Origin: Leptolyngbya sp. Heron Island J
GTDB taxonomy: Bacteria > Cyanobacteriota > Cyanobacteriia > Phormidesmidales > Phormidesmidaceae
Assembly (NCBI RefSeq): GCF_000482245.1
Contig: NZ_AWNH01000021.1
Location: 1 to 64,000 of the forward strand
DNA length: 64,000 nt
Reading direction: 5' to 3'
Shown: in pieces, positions 9,136 through 16,981 of the stretch
Layout: every line of letters begins with the position of its first letter
Position numbering within the stretch: position 1 is the first letter of the stretch
Made by a program: the position numbers and the translations under genes
Notes under the pieces: generated by a model
The model's database searches: none
Seen by the model: the letters and a program-made list of their open reading frames with translations, nothing else
Told to the model about the DNA's origin: nothing

Positions 9136-9318
9136 TCAGGCACTATTATCCACCAGTGCCGTATCACGGGTCAGACGACCATCTTTCATGTGGACAATGG
9201 AATCGGCAATATCGAGAATGCGGATATCGTGGGTAACGAGCAAAATTGTGCAGCTTTGCTGTTTAGCTAATCGATGAAGATGGCTGTTGAAGATTTGATC
9301 GTGGAGGTGCTGCGCCAT
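9136..9318 (-). pseudogene. devA-like ABC ATPase remnant (C-terminal end only)
   Basis: The frame encodes the last 50 or so residues of a DevA-type ATPase. RLAKQQSCTILLVTHD, then ILDIADSIVHMKDGRL and RDTAL, match the C-terminus of the intact DevA at 16177-16884 almost residue for residue. The Walker A, signature and Walker B segments are missing, so it cannot act as an ATPase. The upstream promoter-like repeat at 9379-9398 is still present. This looks like the relic of a second dev-type exporter operon removed by deletion. Confidence 0.75.
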
Positions 9319-9378
9319 GATTGGTGGGGCACTCGTATCGTCTGGCTACTGAACCTTATCTACAAGTTAGAAAAAGAA

Positions 9379-9398
9379 AATGAAGGATTTGTGAGATT
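9379..9398 (-). promoter_or_regulatory. 11-bp-period direct-repeat site (devA remnant)
   Basis: On the minus strand the site reads CTCACAAATCC then TTCATT, with the two half-sites 11 bp apart. It sits about 60-80 nt upstream of the devA-like remnant. It matches the shared pattern seen at the hydrogenase, psbA and CPBP genes. The pattern suggests a binding site for an OmpR/PhoB-type response regulator; this is inference. Confidence 0.4.
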
Positions 9399-9411
9399 TC
9401 AAATTAATTCC

Positions 9412-10506
9412 TTATGCTTCGCAAATCAAAAAGACTGCTATAGCTGCCGTTGCCAACACTGCCCAAATACCTTTATGCCAATCCCACAATCGCCGTCCAT
9501 TAAAACTAAAAAATGGAAAAAACGGCATAACAATATCGAACAGGATCAACGGTTTACCCACTAAAAGCAGTATCTTTAGCCAGGCGGTAGAGAGTAAACC
9601 TAGCTGAGATATCATCCAAGCTCCCCATAGGATGAGCAACACTGGAAGAGTGCCAGCTAATGCCATCCGACCCAACTTGGGCAGCAAGTCTCGATACCGC
9701 CACTGGGTTGCTGTGGGATAAACGCTGCCGGGTATAGGGTACATTGCCCCCACAAAGACTAGAGCGATGGCTGCACTGAGCATAAATCCGGATTCCCAGG
9801 CACGAAACCGTACTGCCAACCCTTGCTGGCGTGCCATCAGCACCATGCCCAAATATCGCACACCAAACAACAGCATCACTATCGGTGGTAGTTGCCACCA
9901 CATCCATGGATTAACTGCTATGGAATCGCCCAGTCGCCACAATATCAATAGCCCAATCAGAGAGTTGGCTATAATCGTGCCCCACCACTGCAATGTGGGA
10001 CTATCTGATGACTGCGGGGCAGGACGCATCCAGATGAAATGACCTAGATCAAAATAATGAGAGAGCTTTGCCCATACAGCAAATGTTGCTAGACCATAGC
10101 GTCGAAACTGTGCCCCAGGGGACAGGATCTTAAATCCACGGGTAGAAAATAGTTTACTGGAGCTAGTATTAAAGCCCTCAACGGTAACCAGAATCTCGTC
10201 ACATCCCTGTTGCTCGAAGAAATCAAGCCCAGCCTCAACCAGACGCTGCCCCACCCCCTGGCCACGCACCTCTGGTGCTGTAAATAACCATGAAATCGAG
10301 CCTGCTTTGCGATGGTGGGGGAGGGCAAACAGTTTGAGGACAATCGCTCCCAACAGTTGACCATCTCCCTCGGCAACTAGGACGTTAGGTGTCCATGAAA
10401 AAGCCAGTTGATCGGAAAGTGCAAAAGCTCGACGCATAAGAGCATGTACACTGCGTCGCTCGTTTTCTCCCATGGGACGAATAACAACATCGAATACCTG
10501 AGCCAC
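9412..10506 (-). CDS. GNAT acetyltransferase fused to a multi-pass membrane domain
   Basis: A 364-residue protein starting at GTG behind AGGAG. Residues 1-150 form a GNAT N-acetyltransferase with the acetyl-CoA-binding motif RGQGVG at 81-86 and the later GFNTSSSKLFSTRGF segment. From about residue 185 to the end there are five or six hydrophobic segments. The last portion, around FNGRRLWDWHKGIW, recalls the C-terminal end of site-2-protease-like membrane proteins, but no HExxH is present. Its substrate may therefore be at the membrane. GNAT enzymes are usually soluble, so the fusion is notable. The function is unknown. Confidence 0.7.
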   Translation of the reverse strand: MAQVFDVVIRPMGENERRSVHALMRRAFALSDQLAFSWTPNVLVAEGDGQLLGAIVLKLFALPHHRKAGSISWLFTAPEVRGQGVGQRLVEAGLDFFEQQGCDEILVTVEGFNTSSSKLFSTRGFKILSPGAQFRRYGLATFAVWAKLSHYFDLGHFIWMRPAPQSSDSPTLQWWGTIIANSLIGLLILWRLGDSIAVNPWMWWQLPPIVMLLFGVRYLGMVLMARQQGLAVRFRAWESGFMLSAAIALVFVGAMYPIPGSVYPTATQWRYRDLLPKLGRMALAGTLPVLLILWGAWMISQLGLLSTAWLKILLLVGKPLILFDIVMPFFPFFSFNGRRLWDWHKGIWAVLATAAIAVFLICEA

Positions 10507-10572
10507 GGTGTACTTCTCCTGATCGGGGTGGTTAACGATGCCCCATCAATTGTACGCGCAGCTGTGAAATGT

Positions 10573-10590
10573 CTCACAAGTTCCTCAACT
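10573..10590 (+). promoter_or_regulatory. 11-bp-period direct-repeat site (flavodoxin-like gene)
   Basis: CTCACAAGTTC followed by CTCAACT on the plus strand, with half-sites exactly 11 bp apart. It lies about 130 nt before the flavodoxin-like gene. It is one of the best copies of the shared motif and the only clear one on the plus strand. Confidence 0.45.
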
Positions 10591-10720
10591 TTTTTGCCCA
10601 AACTTGAAAGCAAGCAATAGGATACATCTTGGTCGCCAATGATGACGGCTCATAATCCTATTGGGGGCAACGGTGACCGAAGACGAGTAGACACTTTCTG
10701 CAATCTGTGGGGGGTTTCCC

Positions 10721-12079
10721 ATGTTGAATCAAAAAATTGTTCTCCTAGATGGCTCAGGCGTAGATGATGAATCCCTGTCCCCGGTGTTAGATCTTCTGTT
10801 GAATGAGCTGCACAGTAGTGGCGCAACGGTGCAGACTTTTCCATTGAGAGACATCAAGATGGGCACCTGTATCGGCTGCTTTGGCTGCTGGGTAAAAACG
10901 CCGGGCATCTGTCTGGAGCCTGATGCAGGGCGTGATATTACTCAGGCAGTCATCCAGAGTGATCTGACCATCCTCTTTACTCCTGTTACATTTGGGGGAT
11001 ATTCATCGGAAATTAAAAAAAGTCAAGATCGCCGGATACCGCTAGTTCTTCCTGATTTTGGCATTTATCATGGTGAATTTCATCACCACCCCCGGTATTC
11101 AAAAAATCCGCGACTGGTCGGCATTGGCGTCCAGCATCAGTCGAATGACGCGGAAGCCAACCTGTTTAAGTTGCTGGTTGGGCGCAACGCCCTCAACTCT
11201 CATGCTCCCACCTATGCTGCCGACGTTGTCTTAAGTACGGATGCTCCAGAAGATGTGCGCCAGCAACTTCAATCCGTGCTGGTTAGAAATGATAATCTTC
11301 CGTCAAGTAAGGTGGTTGCCTCGCTAATGCCAGCAGTGACAGCTGGTGTTGACACGCCAACCCTGGGTGGCCCAGGTCGGGCTTTGCTGATCATTGGTAG
11401 CCCCAAGGTTAAATCCCCCAGCACTTCCGGCGTCTTGGGCGAATATGTGTTGGCGCAACTCAATCAGCGGGGTTGGGAAACCGAGTCATTAACACTCAGG
11501 AAAAACCTTTTACAGGGCGAGGGGCAAGCGGAATTCCTGGCGGCTGTGGACCGAGCTGAGCTGATACTGTTGGCTTTCCCACTGTATGTCGATTCACTCC
11601 CATTCCTGGTGATGAAGTCACTTGAGGTGATGTCTAAGCATCTCTCCACCGACCCACCGGAAAGTCCGAAACGGCTTTTTGCGATCGCTAACAATGGATT
11701 TCCCGAAGCCCATCACAATGCGCTAGCGTTAGCCATCTGTCAACGCTTTGCCATTGATACGGGGCTGATTTGGTTAGGAGGGCTGGCTATGGGAGCTGGA
11801 GAAGCTTTGTTTGGAGGTCAACCTATCAAGGGAACTGAGCGCGAGGGGCCACCAGTGGAGCATGTTATCCAGGCCCTGGATATCACCAGTGCAGCCCTGG
11901 CGGATGGGCAAATGGTTCCACCTGAAGCCGCCAAGCTGATGACAAAAACACCGATTCCCTTTATGCCCTTTAGCCTGTGGCGATGGCTGTTTATCAAATT
12001 GGCCCAACGGCACTGGCGGCAAAGTGCGGCTGAAAATCAAGTTAGCGAGAAAGAACTGTTCGCCCAACCTTATGCATAA
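10721..12079 (+). CDS. two-domain flavodoxin-like NAD(P)H-dependent oxidoreductase
   Basis: A 452-residue protein made of two flavodoxin-fold halves. The first (about 1-180) begins KIVLLDGSG and carries a Cys-rich segment, GTCIGCFGCWVKTPGIC, like the FMN reductases that end with a Cys cluster. The second (about 220-400) begins ALLIIGSPK and has the AFPLYVDSLPFLVMKSLE segment expected for FMN phosphate and dimer contacts. Most family members have a single domain near 200 residues, so this is a tandem or fused form. It is probably a cytosolic FMN-dependent quinone or nitro-type reductase. A shared regulatory repeat lies upstream. Confidence 0.7.
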   Translation: MLNQKIVLLDGSGVDDESLSPVLDLLLNELHSSGATVQTFPLRDIKMGTCIGCFGCWVKTPGICLEPDAGRDITQAVIQSDLTILFTPVTFGGYSSEIKKSQDRRIPLVLPDFGIYHGEFHHHPRYSKNPRLVGIGVQHQSNDAEANLFKLLVGRNALNSHAPTYAADVVLSTDAPEDVRQQLQSVLVRNDNLPSSKVVASLMPAVTAGVDTPTLGGPGRALLIIGSPKVKSPSTSGVLGEYVLAQLNQRGWETESLTLRKNLLQGEGQAEFLAAVDRAELILLAFPLYVDSLPFLVMKSLEVMSKHLSTDPPESPKRLFAIANNGFPEAHHNALALAICQRFAIDTGLIWLGGLAMGAGEALFGGQPIKGTEREGPPVEHVIQALDITSAALADGQMVPPEAAKLMTKTPIPFMPFSLWRWLFIKLAQRHWRQSAAENQVSEKELFAQPYA

Positions 12080-12149
12080 GTGAGGTCATGATTACTGGTG
12101 ATTTTTGATGTGAGGCATTTGATATGATGGCGTCACTCCGTTGTTCAGT

Positions 12150-12998
12150 TTAGGCTTGATCAAGCGATAGCGGTCGAGGTTGTTTTCCATCGATATCAGT
12201 AATCCCATAATCCATAGCTAATTGCGCGGCAACTAAAACCTTGCCCGACTTTTTCATGATATTTGGGGCTGATGCCAAGGCAGCAATCACTCTTCCTAAA
12301 AACTGGGGAGACTCAGAATTACTTAAATCCAGGTATTCTGCCGCTCGCATGACTCTTTCTGTTCGAACCAGCCCCGGATAAAGAGAGACCACGGCTACCT
12401 GATAAGGCTGCAAATCATGTGCCGTGTCTGCCGTTAACCGATCGGTGGCTGCTTTGGATACACCGTAGCAGACGTTGCCACTATATTTTTGCCCTGCCCA
12501 ATGTGAAATATTGACGATGAGTCCTGACTGTTGGCTGATCATTATTTTTGCTGCCAGACGACTGGCGATCCAATGGGCTCGAACTCCGGCAGCAAACATG
12601 GAATCCCACTGTGATGAGGGTTGCTCCCAGAAGGGATACTCCCAGACATATTCCCCCTTCTCGTTGAACAGGGTTTCATAACCACCCCAGACGTTATTGA
12701 CAAGGATATCAAGGCGGTTCTGATCCTGTTCAATTTGCTCAAAAACTTTCTTGACTTCACTGTCGTTTGTATGATCGCAGCGAACAGCTATGCAGATGCC
12801 GCCTTGCTGTCTGATCTCTTCTTCTGTTTGCTGAAGTGTGCCAGGAAGCCCATTCTTGCTATCTCCCTGATTCATTGTTCTTCCTGTGACATAAACGGTA
12901 GCTCCTGCTTCCGCTAGGCCAACGGCAATTCCTTTGCCGTTGCCACGGCTTGCCCCCGTCACCAGAGCAATTTTTCCTAATAGTTTGTTCGTTCTCAT
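12150..12998 (-). CDS. short-chain dehydrogenase/reductase (SDR), DHRS1-like
   Basis: A 282-residue classical SDR. It shows the NAD(P)-binding TGASRGNGKG at 14-23, the NNVWGG segment after beta strand 4, a catalytic Ser in NISHWAG, and the YGVSK pair (Tyr and Lys of YxxxK). The NNVWGGYE and GEYVWEYPFWEQ segments resemble the DHRS1-like subgroup. It should reduce a carbonyl or oxidise an alcohol with NADP(H); the substrate is unknown. The gene is transcribed alone. Its nearest regulatory repeat is about 180 nt upstream. Confidence 0.82.
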   Translation of the reverse strand: MRTNKLLGKIALVTGASRGNGKGIAVGLAEAGATVYVTGRTMNQGDSKNGLPGTLQQTEEEIRQQGGICIAVRCDHTNDSEVKKVFEQIEQDQNRLDILVNNVWGGYETLFNEKGEYVWEYPFWEQPSSQWDSMFAAGVRAHWIASRLAAKIMISQQSGLIVNISHWAGQKYSGNVCYGVSKAATDRLTADTAHDLQPYQVAVVSLYPGLVRTERVMRAAEYLDLSNSESPQFLGRVIAALASAPNIMKKSGKVLVAAQLAMDYGITDIDGKQPRPLSLDQA

Positions 12999-13058
12999 TG
13001 GTCATCTCGCATCGGAACAGACTCTCCAAAATAGTAACTGTCCCACTGATACCGTTGG

Positions 13059-13113
13059 CTGAGCGAAGTCGAAGCCAACACTCCCAGCCAGCATCCCCTT
13101 CGACTTCGCTCAG
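13059..13113. repeat. inverted interspersed repeat
   Basis: CTGAGCGAAGTCGAAG (13059-13074) is followed 23 bases later by its exact reverse complement (13098-13113). This 16-mer is a familiar dispersed repeat in cyanobacterial genomes and can fold as a hairpin at the RNA level. Confidence 0.7.
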
Positions 13114-13180
13114 GGGACGCTTACCCGAAATCAGCGCCTTCTTTCAAGTTGGCAGGCTCCTCATGTTTAAATTTGCACGC

Positions 13181-13209
13181 AAAATATGAGCAACTTGTGA
13201 GGTTATGAG
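13181..13209 (-). promoter_or_regulatory. 11-bp-period direct-repeat site (SDR gene)
   Basis: The minus strand reads CTCATAAC, then CTCACAAGTTG, then CTCATAT. The last two half-sites are 11 bp apart and the first adds a third copy 9 bp earlier. The nearest minus-strand gene is the SDR, about 180 nt downstream. Confidence 0.4.
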
Positions 13210-13378
13210 TTGAGCCTATCGTCTATAAAGCGTTTCAGACTGAACTAGAGATACGGTCACTTCTGGCTCAGGCACCGATGCTGTCGGTTCAGGAGACGGC
13301 CTGATCTCGACAAGGGCTGTGGTCGAGAAAGCTGGGGCAGCAGCCTCTCTGCGGTCTGAAGGAAAATTGTTACACCCC

Positions 13379-13430
13379 ACTGCTATGTACCAAAAACTAG
13401 ACTAGCGGTCAAGATTTTGTACATAGCAGT
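13379..13430. repeat. 12-bp perfect inverted repeat around a 28-base loop
   Basis: ACTGCTATGTAC (13379-13390) and its reverse complement (13419-13430) flank 28 bases. The first 11 bases of this arm also occur at 1794-1804. It may be the footprint of a small mobile element, but no coding capacity is present. Confidence 0.5.
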
Positions 13431-13435
13431 TACCT

Positions 13436-13570
13436 GTGACAGCAGATACGGATATCACTGCCCATATTAATGGAGAATTTGGAGCAGCCTTAGCCATCGT
13501 GGCTGTCATCATCGCTATAATTTTTTGGAAATTTCGCGCACAATTGCTCACTCAACAATTCAGCCAGTAA
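13436..13570 (+). CDS. possible 44-residue single-span membrane protein
   Basis: A GTG-started frame of 44 codons ends 12 nt before the next gene, so the two could be co-translated. The product would have a polar N-terminus with NGEFG, one hydrophobic segment of about 18 residues rich in Ala, Ile and Val, and a short polar tail with WKFRAQ. It does not match a photosystem or cytochrome small subunit that I know. No clear ribosome site precedes it, so the call is tentative. Confidence 0.35.
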   Translation: MTADTDITAHINGEFGAALAIVAVIIAIIFWKFRAQLLTQQFSQ

Positions 13571-13582
13571 TTCTTATCAGCC

Positions 13583-14659
13583 ATGATACCAAAAGACAAG
13601 GTTAACAAACGAATTTACTATTTGGATATTGCTCGTGGTTTTGCTGTATTTGGCATGTTTACCCAGCATTGCATGATTGTCCATGAAGTGTCTGGTGGCG
13701 AAGGAGACAGCTTATTAGCAAATCTCTTTGTACTCTTAGGAACGGCTCCCGCTGCTCCAGTATTTATGCTGCTGCTGGGAGCTTTTTTAATAAAATCAAA
13801 GGCAAGTACGCGCCAAAATATATGGCGGGGGATTAAGCTACTGATACTTGGGATTATTTTAAACCTACTGCGATTCACGATCCCTGTGCTCATCGCGATA
13901 TCGCTATATGGCAGGGATAACCTTAACTTAGCTGAAGGAGAGACTCTTTTAACCCTGCTATTCTCTGTTGATATTTTTCATTTAGCAGGCTTATCTCTAA
14001 TTTTCTGCACCTTGATCAAAAAAATAACTGATCAAAAAAATACGATACCTTTGCTGATTCTCACTGTACTTTTAGCTTCTCCATTCTTGTGGGGTAGGTT
14101 CGGTAGTAATCCATTTTTTGATCCTTTTTGGGGAGAGGCTAACACTGTCTATTTCCCATTTTTTCCATGGATAATTTATCCACTATTGGGCATGTATCTC
14201 AGCCGGTATTTGCTCAGTGGTGACAGGCTCAAGAGTAGCCTACGAAAAATGGGCTGGTATGGTTTTGGCCTAAGCGCTTTGGGAGTAGTTATATTTCTTT
14301 TAAGTGCTGTTGGAATTTTAGCATTTGATGTTCTTTCCCCTATAGGGGATTACTATCGAAGTGGCGCAAGCATCCATTTGTTAATGATTGGGTTCGTTTT
14401 GGTATGGTTTAGCGTTTGCCATTGGCTGGAACAAACGTTGAGCATTGAAAATCGCATCATCAAAGTGTTGATTTATTGGAGTAAAAACGTTACCGCGATA
14501 TATTTTGTGCAGTGGGTGCTTTTTGGGTGGAGTATGTTGATCCTTGATACTAATAAGCTAAATGCCGTTGGCGCAGCAATCGTTGGCTTAATCGTGCTTT
14601 TAATCACGCATTTCTCAGTGAAGCGGCCAGGGGTGAGAAAATTATTTGCGTGGGTTTAG
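13583..14659 (+). CDS. membrane acyltransferase-like protein (HGSNAT/DUF1624-like)
   Basis: A 358-residue membrane protein with ten or so hydrophobic helices. The N-terminal LDIARGFAVFGMFTQH (residues 12-27) and the later FFPWIIYPLLGMYLSR resemble the catalytic domain of heparan-alpha-glucosaminide N-acetyltransferase-like proteins (DUF1624). Those carry acetyl groups across the membrane to sugars, using a His in the first helix; here His27 could be that residue. The acceptor is unknown. It is convergent with the CPBP protease gene, whose stop lies only 4 nt away. Confidence 0.6.
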   Translation: MIPKDKVNKRIYYLDIARGFAVFGMFTQHCMIVHEVSGGEGDSLLANLFVLLGTAPAAPVFMLLLGAFLIKSKASTRQNIWRGIKLLILGIILNLLRFTIPVLIAISLYGRDNLNLAEGETLLTLLFSVDIFHLAGLSLIFCTLIKKITDQKNTIPLLILTVLLASPFLWGRFGSNPFFDPFWGEANTVYFPFFPWIIYPLLGMYLSRYLLSGDRLKSSLRKMGWYGFGLSALGVVIFLLSAVGILAFDVLSPIGDYYRSGASIHLLMIGFVLVWFSVCHWLEQTLSIENRIIKVLIYWSKNVTAIYFVQWVLFGWSMLILDTNKLNAVGAAIVGLIVLLITHFSVKRPGVRKLFAWV

Positions 14660-14663
14660 CTTT

Positions 14664-15305
14664 CTATTGAGTGAGCAGAATAGCGCCATTGGCGAGCATA
14701 TGAACGGCTATTGGTGCCAGAAGCGATCGCGAAGCCAATCGCAAGGCTGCAAAGAAAGCGCCTGCACCAACCATTAGCAATGCATGCATCATGGCAGCAG
14801 GCGGCAATGGCCAATAGGAAAGCGCCCAGTAACCCAGGTGTTCCACCCCGAACAAGAGTGAAGTCCCGATAAGCGTAACAACGCGCCCATGGCTGTTCTG
14901 GGCAAGTCTCTTGAATATTGACCACATCACACCGCGAAAGACAAGCTCTTCAGCAATAGGGCCGAAAACGATTACATCCATCACTTCAAACAGCGATCTA
15001 GCCTGCCCTGTAATCTTTGAGACAGGCTGATTCAGGATGTTGATAATGAGCAGGATAAACACAATAATGCCCATTAAATAACAGGAAATTTTCCAGAAAG
15101 ATGAAGCAGGGAACCAAGGAAAAGATCTGGTTTCCTTGTACCAAAAGAAGATGCAAAGGATAATAAGTATGCTGCTGAGCAAGCTATCATACTGCGACGA
15201 TGATCCAAGATTTCTAACCAGCCACTGTGTCGCAGACGTAATGAAGGTCAGAGCTGCTAGACCCGTAATTAGACCGAGAGAGATTAGGCTTTTCTTTCTA
15301 GCCAC
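14664..15305 (-). CDS. CPBP-family intramembrane metalloprotease
   Basis: I place the start at GTG 15305, which has TTGAGGAG 7 nt upstream. The longer frame reaching 15404 lacks this. The 213-residue product has several membrane segments and the family motifs: EE at 119-120 with Arg124 (EELVFRG), His156 in GVEHLG, and His202 with Asn206 in HMLAN. These are the expected metal-binding and catalytic residues of the CAAX-protease/bacteriocin-processing group. The target is unknown. It is the last gene of the minus-strand run that follows devA. A regulatory repeat lies about 25-45 nt upstream of the start. Confidence 0.85.
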   Translation of the reverse strand: MARKKSLISLGLITGLAALTFITSATQWLVRNLGSSSQYDSLLSSILIILCIFFWYKETRSFPWFPASSFWKISCYLMGIIVFILLIINILNQPVSKITGQARSLFEVMDVIVFGPIAEELVFRGVMWSIFKRLAQNSHGRVVTLIGTSLLFGVEHLGYWALSYWPLPPAAMMHALLMVGAGAFFAALRLASRSLLAPIAVHMLANGAILLTQ

Positions 15306-15328
15306 TCGTAAACTCCTCAAGCAGCAGC

Positions 15329-15350
15329 TTGATGAAAATTTTGTGAGAAA
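15329..15350 (-). promoter_or_regulatory. 11-bp-period direct-repeat site (CPBP gene)
   Basis: On the minus strand CTCACAAAATT is followed by TTCATCA, with half-sites 11 bp apart. It lies 25-45 nt before the chosen start of the CPBP protease. Confidence 0.45.
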
Positions 15351-15360
15351 ACTTGGTGTG

Positions 15361-15753
15361 TTAAGGACTTCTCCACAGCAGCAAATAGAACGCTGCGATC
15401 GCAAGCAGCACCGTCACATAGGAGACTACTTTATGAATAGCCGCAATCACTGTTGGTGAGGATTTGACTGCACTCAGCACGCTACCCGATGCAATCATGA
15501 CAACAAATGCCAGAACTGCCAGTGATACAATCAGCCATGCGCTCCCCCCCAATGCTGGTGTCTTGTAAATTTTGTAGATATTTACCCCAAGGAAAACCAG
15601 TATCCCAGTTGCAACCAGCTTATGCACTGTAAAAAGAGCCACACCATATGGTCTGCCGAAGTGGGTCAAATAGAAGCCGGTGCCGAAAACCAGCAGAAAT
15701 GCAACAGCTACACCGAGCATGCGCAAACCGTTTTCACTCATCGTCTTTTTCAC
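15361..15753 (-). CDS. small four-span membrane protein of unknown function
   Basis: A 130-residue protein (GTG start; an ATG four codons later is also possible) with four predicted membrane segments. Conserved-looking His residues occur at the start of helix 2 (FTVHKLVATG) and helix 4 (AAIHKVVSY). The repeated H-K pattern at two helix starts suggests an internal duplication and could bind a metal or heme, but this is a guess. The upstream membrane-protein gene ends 3 nt away, so the two are probably one transcript. Confidence 0.6.
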   Translation of the reverse strand: MKKTMSENGLRMLGVAVAFLLVFGTGFYLTHFGRPYGVALFTVHKLVATGILVFLGVNIYKIYKTPALGGSAWLIVSLAVLAFVVMIASGSVLSAVKSSPTVIAAIHKVVSYVTVLLAIAAFYLLLWRSP

Positions 15754-15755
15754 TG

Positions 15756-16100
15756 CTAAGCTTTAATCCGTGATCTGTACATCCAGTTGACTAGAAAAAG
15801 AATAGCGATCAGAAACAGGGGACCAGAAATAATCCAGCTCCCACCCCCGCTAGAAGCTAGATAGAATAACGCCAACGCAATAAATAGAATTGAGCCAATC
15901 CACTCCCATCGCCATGCAATGGCTAAGGAAATAACCACAAGGTACGTTGGCATCAGGTGTATGAGCAGGGCAAGAATTGTTTCGCCAAAGCCATATCCTT
16001 CGCTAAATACATCTAAGGCAAACAGGCTCAGAAAAATTGCGAAAAGAATACATAGCCCCCTTGGACTCCAGAAAAGAAGGCGCTTTGTGATCATATTCAT
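15756..16100 (-). CDS. small membrane protein of unknown function (DUF7670-like)
   Basis: The start is set at ATG 16100, which has AAGGAG 5 nt upstream; a longer frame to 16166 has no such signal. The 114-residue product has about four hydrophobic segments and the pattern RLLFWSPRGLCILFAIFLSLFALDVF near the N-terminus. Small cyanobacterial proteins with this pattern are common but have no known role. It lies 76 nt downstream of devA and is followed directly by another membrane protein. A regulatory repeat upstream suggests its own promoter. Confidence 0.65.
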   Translation of the reverse strand: MNMITKRLLFWSPRGLCILFAIFLSLFALDVFSEGYGFGETILALLIHLMPTYLVVISLAIAWRWEWIGSILFIALALFYLASSGGGSWIISGPLFLIAILFLVNWMYRSRIKA

Positions 16101-16140
16101 GGGTTGCTCCTTAGTCTTCAACTTAACTCTGGAACATAAA

Positions 16141-16158
16141 GATAAGGACTTTGTGAGG
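16141..16158 (-). promoter_or_regulatory. 11-bp-period direct-repeat site (small membrane protein genes)
   Basis: Minus strand CTCACAAAGTC then CTTATC, with half-sites 11 bp apart, 41-58 nt upstream of the ATG at 16100. It separates the devA gene from the following small membrane-protein genes as a likely independent promoter. Confidence 0.45.
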
Positions 16159-16176
16159 AAATCCATCGAAAACGTT

Positions 16177-16884
16177 TCATGCCTTGCTACTCATCAGCGC
16201 CGTATCTCGGGCTAGGCGACCATCTTCCATGTGGACAATGCGATCGGCAATATCCAGAACACGGGTATCGTGAGTGACCATTAGAATTGTGCAGCCCTGT
16301 TGTTTAGCCAGTCGCTGCATGATGTCAACCACATCACGGCCAGATTTACTATCGAGAGCGGCTGTGGGTTCATCGGCAAGGACAATTTTAGGTTCGCTGA
16401 CCAGGGCTCTTGCGATCGCAACTCGCTGTTTCTGCCCCCCTGACAAACTATCTGGATAGTAGCTAACCCGATCGCTCATACCAACTGCTTCCAGAATAGA
16501 ATTGGAACGGCTAATGCGATCCTCAAGTGACAAATTCTCATGCAGCCGCAGCGACATGCCCACATTTTGCTGTGCCGTCAAACAAGCCAACAAGTTATGG
16601 GCCTGAAAAATGAACCCAATCTGATTCCGCACCTGCACCAGCTGTTGTTTACTCGCCCCAAGCAACTCTTGCCCGAGGATATTAACACTGCCTTCCTGCA
16701 CAGACCGTAGCCCCGCAATCAACGTCAGCAAAGTAGTTTTGCCACTGCCAGACGGGCCGGTTAACAGGACAATCTCCCCGGCGCAGATATCTAAATCTAC
16801 ATCGAACAAAACCGGCTTACGTAACTCACCCTTGCCAAAGGCATGGTTGAGATGACGAACGGTAACAACAGGTTGAGAAAACAT
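16177..16884 (-). CDS. devA: DevA-type ABC transporter ATPase
   Basis: A 235-residue ATPase subunit. Walker A is GPSGSGKTT at 43-51, the signature is LSGGQ near 146-150, and Walker B is IVLADEPTAAL near 166-176, followed by the VTHD switch. DevA energises the DevBCA exporter, which in heterocyst formers carries glycolipids through the envelope together with TolC; homologues in other cyanobacteria export other molecules. It follows two devC genes, with a 97-nt gap. A C-terminal relic of a close paralogue lies at 9136-9318. Confidence 0.9.
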   Translation of the reverse strand: MFSQPVVTVRHLNHAFGKGELRKPVLFDVDLDICAGEIVLLTGPSGSGKTTLLTLIAGLRSVQEGSVNILGQELLGASKQQLVQVRNQIGFIFQAHNLLACLTAQQNVGMSLRLHENLSLEDRISRSNSILEAVGMSDRVSYYPDSLSGGQKQRVAIARALVSEPKIVLADEPTAALDSKSGRDVVDIMQRLAKQQGCTILMVTHDTRVLDIADRIVHMEDGRLARDTALMSSKA

Positions 16885-16981
16885 GGCTTGAAAGTGAGTT
16901 TTGAATTTTAGGCTCAGAGCTTTAAACGGTAAGTGATGAATAATGGGTGATGGACTGGAACTAAGAACTAAAAACTAAGAA

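Larger units (their letters stand above)
12999..13435. other. intergenic region with repeats, no protein gene seen
   Basis: This stretch holds an inverted copy of a common cyanobacterial interspersed repeat (13059-13113), a regulatory repeat (13181-13209) and a 12-bp inverted repeat (13379-13430). I see no convincing coding frame. Confidence 0.5.
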
